From Atopsyche davidsoni (lineage: Eukaryota; Arthropoda; Insecta; Trichoptera; Hydrobiosidae): a stretch of DNA of 64,000 nucleotides. Shown here in pieces: positions 14,326 through 26,943 of the stretch (its first letter is position 1; every line of letters starts with the position of its first letter). Below the pieces are notes generated by a model. The model was not told the DNA's origin and did no database searches. It worked only from the letters and a program-made list of their open reading frames with translations. The stretch covers positions 7,754,501-7,818,500 of the forward strand of contig JAILWY010000008.1 of NCBI GenBank assembly GCA_022113835.1. The letters are read 5' to 3'. The position numbers and the translations under genes are program-made.

Positions 14326-14809
14326 ATATAAAATGATTTAACCGTCTTAATAGTAATTAAATTAAAAATTTCTCAAAAACCAAAAAATGCGATAGATGAA
14401 ATGATGAATGAATTTTGGCAAAAAATAAAACATGAAATGTAATAATGTAATCTTGTTACAAATATTTTAAATTTCTTAAAACAACTCACCGTTCACGAAA
14501 CGCCAAAAACCTTCACGAAGATGCGACAAAATCTTGTAGCAATACCATTCAACCAGTCACCATTTCACAATGTCGCAGAGAATCGAATAATCCACATAAA
14601 AAAAAAAAAAAAACTAACAACAAACCACTATTCAAATACAACACACAAACACTAAACACTATGTGACAATAAATTACTCGCTAATTACAAGTTTGAGATG
14701 CATCATTCGCTGCGGCACTATAAAGATATTTATTAATTTTTTTTGCATTGTTTATTCGCGCTGAGTGAGTCCACACAGCGAGAGGGGGGATAAAAAAAAA
14801 TAAAAACTT

Positions 14810-15060
14810 TAATGTCAAATCGCCTGCGAGAGCTCGGGAGGAGTTTCGCCTTCGTACGACGCCACGTCCGATCACCACGACGTCGCCACACCGAATGAGC
14901 TGGCACGCGTCCGCCGAGTCTCCCCTCTCGCTCGCACGCGACCTCGCGCCGCGCGTGCGAGCGAGACAGACGATAGCGACGATTCGCCGTCCCCGCTGAG
15001 TGCAGGGATGATTTTCAAATTTTATATTTCCCACCGAGTCGCAGGGTGCAGTTTGAAATA
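14810..15060. promoter_or_regulatory. CpG-rich island, candidate promoter or leader exon
   Basis: About 250 bp packed with CpG (for example CGCGCCGCGCGTGCGAGCGAG near 14945-14965) in AT-rich flanks. A 129-codon minus-strand frame crosses it (15070-14681) but has low-complexity, leader-like composition. It may be the start of an unseen transcript; 5.7 kb of DNA separates it from the mos coding start. Confidence 0.35.
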
Positions 15061-15309
15061 AACGCGACAAATTGATCGCGGCCGCCTAAATATATTTAAA
15101 TATATTTTTTATATATTTTTTTAAGATATCCCGCAAGCGTTGTGGGCTTCCGCCGCGAATTGGTAATTCCGCAATGCGGGACAAGTCGGATTCGAGTGTA
15201 GGTTGAGCTTTCGGCAGAGAACTTGGCACAACTTGGTTTTTATTATTATTTTTGTGCTCGGATGATTGAATCGCTGCTACAACAATACAATAACATCGTT
15301 TTAATATAA

Positions 15310-15540
15310 AAAAAACAATTGTTTGCAGGCTCTCTCCACTGTGTGCCTTGCGCTTGCTAAATGCGAAGTACCTGCTATTGTTTCTGTAACTTGCTGCAGA
15401 AGCAGTATCAGATCTAAACGATTATATAATAATGCTATTGGGCAGCAGCAATACGCAGACTTTACCCTAAGAAAAACCATGAACTTTGGCACACATTTAT
15501 GCTCAGTGAGATGAAGCTAGAAGCACCTGAAGAAGAAGCA
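15310..15540. repeat. Non-LTR element-like 3' fragment
   Basis: TTTACCCTAAGAAAAACCATGAA at about 15460-15482 and the CACCTGAAGAAGAAG piece recur at 24505-24590 (TTTACCCTAAGAAAACCATGAAC, CACCTGAAGAAGAGG), and the latter also resembles the tail of the RTE-like fragment near 11.93 kb. Confidence 0.45.
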
Positions 15541-17133
15541 GACTTTGGGACCTTTAAACATTTATAATATTTCCAATACGCATTTGTAACCCTCAGGAGG
15601 AAATCTCACTCATATTGGGACTAATAAATAAAATATTATTTTCTGATGCGAATAGTTTCGCCAACATTCAGAGCATGAAGATAAATAAACTTGTCGCTTC
15701 AATACCATAAGATTATAACTAAATAAAATCCACACAGTAGGTACTTTCTGCCAAAAGTATTGAATAAACAAATACACAATAACAAGACGAAGTAATCAAG
15801 GAAATGATAAATAAAACCAATACTTAAAAAAACTCAAAAGCAATAAAACGACACAAGAAAATAAATTGTGTAGATTAAAAATAAAAGTACAACAAACTTA
15901 GATACTCAGAAATGCAGTTTGTTCAGAAAACCATTTGCGGTTAAATAAATATACTTAACAACAAGGTTTGATTCCAGTTCAAATATTTTATTTCCAGTCA
16001 TTTTAAATTATCTCTTAACATATAAATGGAAAAAAAACCTCTCAAGGAAATAAAACTTCTTTATACATAGTTTTTTTACTATTTTTCTGTAGAATTTCGT
16101 ACAAGCAATAAACTAGACACAGTCGTTGTAAATTTGATTACTCGTTAAATTTCATTTTGAGTAAAATACAGTTAATAAAAATCGAGTTCGGATTATTGAG
16201 TACGCCATCTGTAAATATTACGCAGAAAATAAAACCAAATCGGATAATCGAATCAGAAAAGGTCTTGTAAAAACAGAACTTCGTGAGGCAAAATTCTAAA
16301 GTTTAGATAATCGAACTTACGATACAACTGCTATTTGCAAGAAATACCTGCTATTTCGACGAAGTAGAAATGAGTTTATCTGTTTTGGATTATTTTTTTT
16401 GATCCCATCACTAATTCATGCTTATTTTCTATTTCAGAAAACGAGTTTTTAAACGCAAAAAAAAAATTACTGTGCTACTTTTAGTTACATTTTTTTTCAA
16501 TCAACTACAAAAAAAATACTTCGTATTAAATAAATATTTTTAAAAATATTTTAAATGTTGTAAATATTATAACAAAGCTTTTTCAATCAAAGTATATTAA
16601 TTATTTTAGTCCCTTTTAAGAATATTTAAGATCAAAGCTAGTGGACACTTTTTTCTATTGCCTTGAAAATGCCTAAACATTAAAATTATTAAAACAACCC
16701 TTAACCTCCTTTATGTGAAACAAGAGGTCTTTTAAATATTTTATCATAACTATCGCCGCCTAATGTCTCAATTCTTTCTATTTCTATTAAAAATTACTCC
16801 TACAAATTGATAAATATTTTGAGTGCTTCTACATGTGCAATCGATATTATAAATACACAATTAATTTCCTAACTGAAAGCTTTTATATGTATTAATGTAA
16901 AAAATATTAAAGTTGTAATTTTTTCACATATTTCATTTGAATAGCGCGACCCACAGTTTGAGCTTCGCTTATTATTTATATTCAAATTTTCAACCGCATA
17001 TTTAAACGTAATAAAATAATAAAAATCAGAATAAATAAAACTCCAAAAAAAAATCACTTAGCCCCAAAAAGATAGCGCCGTTGTTATTTAAAAACATAAA
17101 AAAAAAAAAAAAAAAACATAATAATTTTATTTC

Positions 17134-17760
17134 CAATTTATCCGAAATCCCTTCGGCTGTCAGGAGCGGGGTTGGTGAAAAAAAAAACGAGTTCTGGAAT
17201 CAATTCCAGGGCCGGCGTCGGTAATCCGGCACTTAAACGCCCTCCCTGGCGATTAAGATGCGGCCCTGCGATACGGACGGACTCGTCTTCAATTAAAATA
17301 GCCGCGCGATAGTGCAGCCTGATTGCACCCCTACTCCAACACTCCACCACCACACCACTCCACCACACCACTACACCACTCCAGGGTCTGGAGGTTCTTG
17401 CGCCGACAGCTGTCTGGGCCCGGAGCCGGAAGGCTTTAGGTGTCCAGACTGAAAGGTGACAATGCCCAAAAGCTGGCCATGGCCATGGACGATCGATGTT
17501 GAGGTTCTTACTTTAACAGAAGCAGAAGGCTTTAGGCACAATCATCAGAAGGGAAGTAAAGCATCGATAAGAAAGAAGACTAGCGCGGATGTGACCGGCG
17601 TCAAGGTTCTTACTTTGGCAGCTGTCTGCAGGTGAAACCGAAAGGCTTTAGTGATAACCACTAGAAGATAATGAAACATTAACAGGATAGGGGTTGTTAC
17701 TTTAGCAGCTGTTTGGAGCTACTAAAGCCAGAAGATTCTAGAGGTTTAAACAAAAAAAAT
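17134..17760. repeat. Degenerate tandem repeat, about 110-bp unit
   Basis: GGTTCTTACTTT…CAGCTGT…GAAGGCTTTAG-type units begin near 17390, 17502, 17613 and 17694. The left part (17134-17390) is GC-richer and includes a CCACACCACT-rich run at 17335-17385. The right part matches 19121-19345. Confidence 0.65.
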
Positions 17761-19082
17761 GAACAACAACAGTAAGTAAGCTAGTAATTTTGGGCCTGAA
17801 ATAATGGCTTCAAAATCATGACATACTGTCAAAAAAAATTGTTAAAGTTACATACAATTTTAAGTGAGTTTGAAATTGCGCTTATATTTAAAAAAAAAAA
17901 CACCGCAATGGAAGAATTGTTATTCACATAAAATAAAACTTAAAACTTTACGACTTATTCGACTGCCGCCATCGACACAATTATAGTCAGTGGCATACTT
18001 CTTTTACAACAATTAAATACCAGTGCAGTCGGCGCTTTATATTTCTGAAGGTGCCGACGAGCTGCATGTGCCGCGGTGCAATATATATATATATATATAT
18101 TATTTTTAATTAAAAAAACTTGCCGCCATAATAGGCATATCAAATTGAATCTGGTCGATGTGGGGTGTTGTTTAATGTAAAATAAAATTACTTGACAAAT
18201 TGCTTTTTAAAATTACGTTTTATACTAATAAAGCTGATTTGTTTGCTTTGCAAAGAACGATATTTGGACTCATCCGCCCCAAACAAACAAAAAAGGGTTA
18301 ATGACCTCAAAAATGATGTATATTTTAGAGAATATGGGTGTCGTAAATTAAAATACACTGAAGACTGCTTTTTATCACAAAGCTTGGGTTCGGATGAATT
18401 GATATATACATTTTTCATTTAATAAAAAAAAAAATATTTAAATCCAAACCAAGGTAGTTTAATAATTAACATAAATTTTTCTGAAAAGTCTAAGCGACCT
18501 GTATTTATTATTTTTGATTGTATTGCGTATTTAACAGCTTCTTAATATTTTTTTACGTTTAAAACATGAGATATGGTATAAAAATTATTATACTAAGAAA
18601 TTGTACTAAATTCAAGAAATACTTTTATAATCGGTTTATGATTAGATTGTGATTTTTTTTTAGTACATATGATTAAATATATATACAAATATAAATTTAA
18701 TTTTTTTTAATTTACTCAATTTTTTAACTCACAGTACACTTATTTATTTTAAGGTATTACAATTTAATTTTTGGTGCTATTACCTCGTCAGCCATGGTGT
18801 TTTTATTGCGCGCCGCTCTTCTCAAAGGCGCAAGAACTGCAGCCAAAAACACTCGCATAAAAGTGAATTATGGTTCATGAAATGTAAAAGATTTAATTTA
18901 CTCTACTGCGGACGTAACTTTCATGATGGACGCAAACCGCAAAATTTAAATTCGAGCACACAGTGTCGTGGCTATTTTACTATTCATATTAAATAAATAT
19001 TTCTATTGACCATCAATGTTATTGAAAAAGAAGCTTAATATGAAAAACTTTTGTTTAACTCATGCAAAAATAATGTTTTTAT

Positions 19083-19440
19083 ACATATTTTTCCTTAAAC
19101 TCAAACTCAATAACTACAATAGACATAATCATCAGAAGGAAAGTAAAACACCAGTAAAAAAAGAAGACAATAGGCATTATCAAACTAGCGTGGATGTGAC
19201 CGGTGTCAAAGTTTTTACTTGCATCCAGACAGAAACATGAAGAAGATGACAATACCATGGAGAAACTAATAACAAGGTAGGGATTCATACTTTAACAGCT
19301 GTTTGGAGCTAAAGCCAGAAGGTTTTAGAGGCTCAAACAAGAATTAAAAAACTTTAAAACAATCATAATCACATCTTGTAAACCCCACAACCTGCTCCGG
19401 AATGATTATTGTAATCCACCTCTAGACCTAAAATACATCT
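19083..19440. repeat. Second copy of the 110-bp repeat inside dispersed family B
   Basis: Shares ATCATCAGAAG, GATGTGACCGG and ACAGCTGTTTGGAGCTA with 17534-17755. It is bracketed by family B pieces (TTTTCCTTAAACTCAA on the left; CATCTTGTAAACCCCACAAC on the right), so it looks like family B carrying the minisatellite. Confidence 0.6.
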
Positions 19441-19595
19441 GCATCAAAATACAATATGTGCTGTAAAGTATACCTAAAGTAGCTACTATCGCTTTGTAAC
19501 GATAGAACGTTTACATTATGTAAACTCGTAAGTAAGCTTACCCTCTCGTTTTGTTACTTAGCCCTTACTTACTCATGCAATGATAGCGTTTTTAC

Positions 19596-19910
19596 ACATA
19601 TTTTTTTCCTACATAAACTCAATAACTAAAACCCACGTACATCACTGTCTAAACCACACCTAGTAACCCCCATAACCTGCGCCAAGATCAAGGGATAGTC
19701 AAATACCGTATTGCAAGCATAGCCCTAATAACTATTAGTAATTAACATAAAAGAAGCATGAAATTAAATTGAATATTTTTTACAGTTAACAATACTCTAT
19801 AAATCACGTGTCTTTATTAGTGGTGGGCACGATTAGATATTTTTAACCAAATAATCGAATTATTCAAATAAACTAAATCGGTTAAATCGATTATAATATA
19901 CTAATCTCTT
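19596..19910. repeat. Dispersed repeat family B, copy 1
   Basis: AACCCACGTAC, GTAACCCCCATAACCTGCGCC and a following TCGATTA-rich segment recur in order at 60583-60860. Confidence 0.65.
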
Positions 19911-20712
19911 TACTTGAAATAAGTTTAAGCATTTTTAGCTGACTTTTTATATTTATAATGTAAAAAGGTGATATTAAAAATTCAGTATGCAGATAACGAC
20001 TCAATTTTTGAAAGAGTGATTAAACACGTCACACGATTAACTATTTTAGAAATAGGCTGAAATAATAGTAGGATGAAAAAACACTCAGCGTGTCGATTAA
20101 TTCACAAATTAATAAGCAAGATAATGATTTAAGCAATGAGTATAATGTATTCAACATCATGGGAATTACTGACACAAATTTAATCAGTCTTTCTGAAACT
20201 GAGTTAAATTGTATTGTATTTTTTGTTTGAGGTGCCATTAATAAAATTTTATTGCTACCCACAGTGGCTGGGTAGTAAATATAAAATATTTTATATAGTG
20301 CTTTGTATTTGTCGACTCTCAGTATTAAGATTGAAGTCAAAGTGTAAAGTTGATATTAGTTTTTTTTTTAGTTTATTATTCATGAAAGACATTATTTATT
20401 TTTTTAAATATTAATTGTGAGTGCTTTTTTTATTATAACAGTTGTTTTATTGATGCCTTCAAGATCTAATATTCTCTGATCTGATGCTTTGTTAATTAAC
20501 CTATAAAATAATTCATTTGTATCCACTAAAATTGAACAAATAAAACCATACGTTGTATTATAGTAAGTTACTTTGAAACATTTTAACGGTCACAAAGTTG
20601 TACATCTATAATTTTGCTTTTATGATAAGTTAATATAAAATATTACATTGTTATTGTTTTTTTTAGGAATCAAAAGAGATTATCTTAGGTATGAACATAA
20701 AATCTATTTAAA

Positions 20713-23242
20713 ATGTCTCATGTAAGCTGGCACAGGAGAACCGAGCTGACTCCTCGAAGCCCCTATGGTTATTCCCTTAAATACTTCACACCAAAAAAAT
20801 CATCTGATCGACGGACCTCATCAGTTACAAGAAGTAGACAATATCTGAGTGTTTCCATATCGGCAGAAGCGTGAGTCCTCCGTTTGACAAAACTTGCTTT
20901 ATTTATACAATATTTTATGAATTCACTTGTGTTTTAGGTTAGGTTAGATACAGTCTTTTACACATACTTTTTCATCCAATCCCATAGTTATTTTAAATAG
21001 AAATGAACATTTAAAGGTATACTAAAGAGAAATTATGTTTTCTTTTATCCGAATCATTGTTTCATGATAGTTAAATTTCAAGATTGTTGATTTTTATATA
21101 AATTCCATAGAAATTTGACTTCATTAAAATTAAATTAAATTGTGAAACCAGGCATCCATATTTTGGTCAAAATTATACAATATTAATATTAATTATTGTA
21201 TTATTGTTTTGTACTTACTTATGTACTTTATATGCTTTCAAAGTTCTTTACAACCAAATTATTGAAATCAAATAAAATTGTTGCATTGATAGATTATATT
21301 TAAAAATTGATTGCAGTAACAACTGTACTATAGGAAAAATAAGTGTTATCGAATGTTAAAATATTTCACTTTTCAGTTTCATAAAACGTGAGGGCCACAA
21401 ACGATATCGTTTTTACCAAAGGGCACCGAGCACGCCTCTTTACAAAAAGTGTCAAAGCATTAAACGACGTTTAATATTTAATGATGAAGATGAAAAAGTA
21501 AAAAATACTGAAACTCAAACATCTCCTACCAAATATGAAAAGAATAACCAAAGTCCTTCAAACTTCACACCATTAATTGTAATATCCACGCCGAATGAAT
21601 CCTACAGCTTGTACAATGAATTCAACGGCAAGACGTCTTCACAAAACAGTTTTCAAATAAACAAAGTGCAGATTCCTGAAAATGGACAGAATTTCAAGTC
21701 TGAAGTGAAAACAGTGACACCGAATATGAAATGCATCCTGAATAACATATCGCCTCTTTCAAATCACAAGATTATAGGAAAGGGAAGATTTGGTTGCGTT
21801 ATCGAAGGCTTTTACAAGGGTATGTTTGCTACAAATCTGCACTAACTTTATTTATGAATAAGCATTTCCTGAACATGAATATCTTAGCGTATTAAAAAGA
21901 TTAAGTTGTATTTGCGAATCGTTTTTTCTGTCCAGGTGTCAAAGTTGCAATTAAAGTAATAAAAGTCTCAAAAAAAAACATGAAAGCCTCGATTTTGGGG
22001 GAACAAAATGGCCTGGGCTTGTGTCACCCGAACATTTCGAAAGTCAACATGATTGTGTGGCCCAACGAGAAACTCAACGGTAGATACTGCATCATCATGA
22101 TGGACTGCTGCGATAACTCCACGAGTCTTCAGCACATCATAGAAGTACAATCTAGACACATGTCTTCTAGGAAAATCTTAAAGTAAGAGCAAAAATATTA
22201 TCATTGGTAAATAGATTGTAATATGGGAATATCCACCGCAACTTTGCATGTAAAAAGTTATTGTTACATTTTTATTTTGTAGATTAAAAACTATTTTTTA
22301 TTTAATGAAATATTATAGTACTGATTCCAGTTTTCACCGATTCAAGCAAACTCTACTTAAAGGTGGCAACCTAGCGCGTAAAAGCGGAAACATCACTAAA
22401 AATATTTCTTTGGAATTCCAATTTTATATCAAAAATATCTTATATACTTTGTCCATAAATATTTTATTATAGACATAATATAGACAGATAAACATATTAC
22501 ACCCAATATAGTTTTTTTATGTTACAATGATTGAGGTTCTGTGGATGTCGTCATTAACATTTTCAGTACTTAAAGTACTCTCCTTTTAATTTATATATTA
22601 ATGTTTTGTAGATATTCCAATGAAATTTGCGCTGCCCTTCATTACCTCCATTCTTGCAACATTCTTCACCTGGATGTGAAGCCCAGAAATGTACTGGTGT
22701 GTTCAAATGATGTGTGCAAGCTGTGTGATTTTGGTACTTCTATTAAATATGGAGAATGCGTAGAGCGCTCTGATTTTATTTATCAGGTATGTTACAGAAT
22801 AAATACTAAAAGGTTACGTGCATGGTTTGATAATATTGCTTGTATGTATTGTACAAAACAAATCAATATAAAAATAGGCTATTACTTTTAATAAAATTAA
22901 ATCTGATTTTAGTTCCGAGGGACGGTGCAGTACTGCTCACCAGAGATCCTGAAGTGCCTCCAACCCAGCCCGGCATCAGACGTGTACTCGCTGGGCATCA
23001 CCATGTGGCAATTTCTCCACGGACCCACGCCGTACGAGAATGAACTCAGAGAAGAGAGCCTCATCTACAAGGTCGTCAAAGAAGGCCTGAGACCGACCAA
23101 CGGGGAGCGATTTGTGAATTGTACCCATTTTAATCACCATTTTAAGAATTTGTACACGACTCTCTGGGCTGATAATCCTAAAGATCGTTTCGATACTCAA
23201 ACAATATTTCAGCAACTTCATTATTTAACAATTTATTTATAA
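20713..23242 (+). CDS. mos: Mos-type serine/threonine protein kinase, 5 exons, 450 aa
   Basis: Coding exons are 20713-20870, 21377-21819, 21936-22182, 22612-22786 and 22913-23242; every junction is GT-AG and the phases close to a TAA stop. The protein has a basic, Ser/Thr-rich N-terminal region of about 180 residues, then a complete kinase domain: glycine loop GKGRFG (187-192), VAIK with ATP lysine 207, the Mos-like stretch GEQNGLGLCHPNI after it, catalytic HLDVKPRN (Asp304), DFG (322-324), and SPE (350-352) in place of APE. The HLD-V-K loop, the insertion-free small domain and the SPE motif point to Mos, the germline MAPKKK that holds oocytes in meiotic arrest in animals. Vertebrate Mos is about 345 aa; the extra length here is the N-terminal part. 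A probable 5' UTR exon begins at 20667 after a T-rich acceptor. A candidate poly(A) signal AATAAA lies at 23684-23689. Family assignment is confident; the role is inferred. Confidence 0.88.
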
Positions 23243-26200
23243 ATGCTTATCATTATAAAAATTATCATAGGCGGGAAAAAATCTGGATTTACACACAAAA
23301 TGGAAAAAGAAAACTTACTGAAAAATAATACCAGACCGAAAAGAGAATGAAAAAAACTTTTCATAGTGTCCAAGTCATCTAGACTGCCTTTTAAGTGTCT
23401 TCAATGAATTTTTAAACACAATGTATAAACCTTTTATCTATTTGTATCTCCACATTAAACTTTTATTCTCTTCTGCCATTTCAGCCGCTGAAAAAACCTG
23501 AAATCGTCCCCTTTATCAAGCTTTAATTCAAGTTCTGATTTTTATACAATTGAAAAAATTTTTAATGGTAATATTTATAATGAGCTGGTACTCATACAAT
23601 TTCACTGTTGATATTTAATATTGTAGTTGATTTTATGAATTCAATTTATATTTATTTTAAAGTTATAAAGTTACATTTAATTAAATAAATATAATCAATG
23701 AGATTATGATACTGATACGTGTTAATTTTATTGATAGTAGATATTAACGTCCCCCTAAGCTTTAGAATGAATAAATTTACACTGGAGATAACAAACAATT
23801 TTTATTATCATTATTTGTTTAGTAAAAAAAAAATTGTGGATAAATTTCATATCTATTGAACAGTTAAATAGTAATTTAGAAATAAGAACTTTTGAGCAAC
23901 ATTATAAACAAAGCAGTTAAATTAAATTTGTATTAACCTAATAATACTCTATTGTTAATTCTATAAATTAACTAATTGATAATGAAAGTTAACTACATAT
24001 TTTTATATTCTTGGTTTATTTATTGCAATAATAAACATTAATTTAATTTATTAAAGTTTGTGCTGAAAGATTCAGTTTTTTTTTTAAGTATTACTTACTA
24101 TTGTCCTTTGTGTTATAAATGTTATGTTATGTGAACGAAAAATTCAGAGTTGAGATGACAGCGTCAAAAGAAGAGTCAAGAGTACTTATCGGCTCTGCAG
24201 CAGTGTATCCTAGATTGGCTTCTTCGGTTACACAGACATGAGGAACAATGGAGAACCACCCTGCTTAAAATTAAGGTACCGTAATAGTATGTAGCAGGGA
24301 TGCTCTTCCCATTCTGTACCCTGAGCATATGTAATGACTCGATAATGAATGATTGTGATGGGATGGGTTCTGTAAGTACCTCGTATGACTGCAGAAGGAA
24401 TATCAGATTGTAATGCCAGTGCTTTTAAGGAAAGAATTGTAGCAATACACTTCAACATACTTCAAATATATAACTGCAGTGTAGGACTCGAGGATCCACT
24501 CTACTATTTACCCTAAGAAAACCATGAACAGACAAGCAATACGTTCAGAAAGATGCTCACCAACCTCCTCACCTGAAGAAGAGGAATAATATGAAGAAAC
24601 TGATGCAAATGGTTTTATGAACAAAAAACGCGGTAAATTCAGATTTGATTATCTTTATTTTAAACACTACACAAAGTTTTAACGAGGAATGTTTTTATTT
24701 ACATATTTTCCATAATTTTAACTATAATGTACAATTGCCTTCAATCAGTGTTGGACACAACGATAAAACGACCTGCTAAGCAATGATGAGAAAGCAACGA
24801 GCGTGTAACAAGTGGCAGAATACTTACGAATACCTCATCGGTTGTTACAAGCACCACGCTGAGAATCAGTGATTACAGACCCCCAACGGGAGTAATGTTA
24901 CACGAATCCCATCAAGAAGAGGCTGTTACAGCAAGTCATTGCAAATACTTCAGTAAGAATACCTCAGTGAAACTGAAGCAGTACCGTGCCAAACGACACT
25001 ACACGCCCATAACAAACAAAAAATGGATCTTAATTTACATTTTGTGTTTCTTTAAATAATATTAACTACTAAAAATCAAACTTGTACATTCATGAATATA
25101 CAATGTGTTAAATATATATAGTCATCCCATTATGATTTTAAATATATATTGATTATCCATAAAATATTAAAAACAATCTATATTTGACGCAGCTGTCTCC
25201 TTTTAAAAAAAAAATTACGATTTAATAAAATAATATTATATATATTTTTCCTTAAAACTAATATGGTTGTTTAATATTTTGGCTGTCACCTGAAGGACTT
25301 CACAATGGGATGAAAATAATAAGATAATGATTGAAAGATGTATTCAGGATCTTTGTTGCGAAGTGTGCTACGGCTATTCAAGTTAAAATAAACATTTAAA
25401 AATACATGTGACCACGCAGATAACATTATTGTCAGTGGTTTTATTTAAATTTAAAATCAACAAAACATTCATGAAATTCTGTACATATTAAAGGATATGA
25501 AATAAACAATATGTGTGTATATATTAAATATAATAACTGTAGTTCAAAAAAAATAATAAGAAAAAGCTGCGTTCTTATGTACACTTCAAGATGACAATCA
25601 AATCAAAAAAGGTGACAATCTTGCAACAAATATAAAATATTTATAAATTTTGCCAGTTGTCTTATCGAGCTTCAAAGTTTTTCAATGGTGCGGGATAAAA
25701 AAATAAAAGTCTAAAAAATTCGCATAAACAGTGGAATAATACATCGCCGTATAAAAATACTTTTTTAACAGTGTCTGTTTAAACTATCATGAGATGATAC
25801 TAATGCAAGATTAAGCTAATAAATATATACTGAAGTAGCAATATGTCTTAAAATATATATTTCATGTATATAAATAATTGAATACCTGATTTAAATAAGG
25901 ACAAAAAAATTATGACGCATTTTGGAGTAATTGTAACTTCAGGTGTAAAGCCAACGAGGCAACAATCAAATGTAAGTATTTTTGATTCATCCCAGGTAAT
26001 TTAATAAATAGCATTTTTCTTATCGGACTGACCAGAAAAAAATATTGCTACGCAACTGTGGTCGGTATTCTCCAGGAATACTCGGATGACGGTCCTTTGC
26101 ATCGTCAGGGCCATAACGATGATCTTGTTTGAAACTAATACTCATTCATTTTACATAATTTATAATAGAATACAATATACAATATTTAACAATGTACTAT

Positions 26201-26943
26201 AAACATATATTATGTCAACAATGTTCACTAAGCAACGAGATGTGCCAAGCCCACATTATATATAGTCCTTTATGGTGTTTTATTTGTGTAACATTTACTA
26301 TGGTAACGTCTAATTATATAGATCCCTCGAGTTCTTATAAAATACGTCAAATTTAACGACAGTCATCAAAATACTTTGACGCTTTTATGAATAACTATGT
26401 TATACTTCTTGTATTGTCCAACAATCCTCAACTTATAATCAATCCAGCTGATATGTCAGTGGCGAATCACAAAGGTTTATCAATGAAGATAGTCTCTTCT
26501 ACTGCAAGTGAAGCCTGCATGACTGTGGACCAGGTACAGCATACCAGTTAGATTATTGACTACATATTTCCCACGAGTTTGGCTGATACGAGTCTCAAAA
26601 AAAAAAACTAACTATGCAAAATTGACAATGGGATTAAAATTTTACTGTATGGCTATCATGGATTAGTGATTTTACCACGTCTCCCACATTGACAAATTGA
26701 TTGTTTCATAAAATTAGTATATTCATATCCACGCATAAAAACATATTTATGAAAATTTTGGCCACGTTACGCATATTGTTATCTGTCTGCGACGTGAGGG
26801 ATCTGACGGTAGAGTCGTTGGCAGCGGAACGGTGGCCAGAGACCGGTCGGCAGAAACACATAAAGAAGCAACACAATGTACAGTTGGAACGCGGGCTGGA
26901 GCTGGAGACGCCCGAGAGCGGATGGACCTGCCTCGCTGCATGG
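23243..26943. other. Intergenic stretch between mos and Vha44 (tail to tail)
   Basis: No gene seen. It holds the mos 3' UTR, a worn non-LTR-like fragment at 24130-24600, a GC-richer unrecognised patch at 24760-25010, and a candidate Vha44 poly(A) signal (AATAAA on the minus strand) at 26278-26283. Confidence 0.55.

Noticed and set aside
14681..15070. 129-codon minus-strand frame over the CpG island
   Set aside because: No domain, Arg-rich from CpG codons and then AT-rich low complexity; better explained as promoter or leader sequence.
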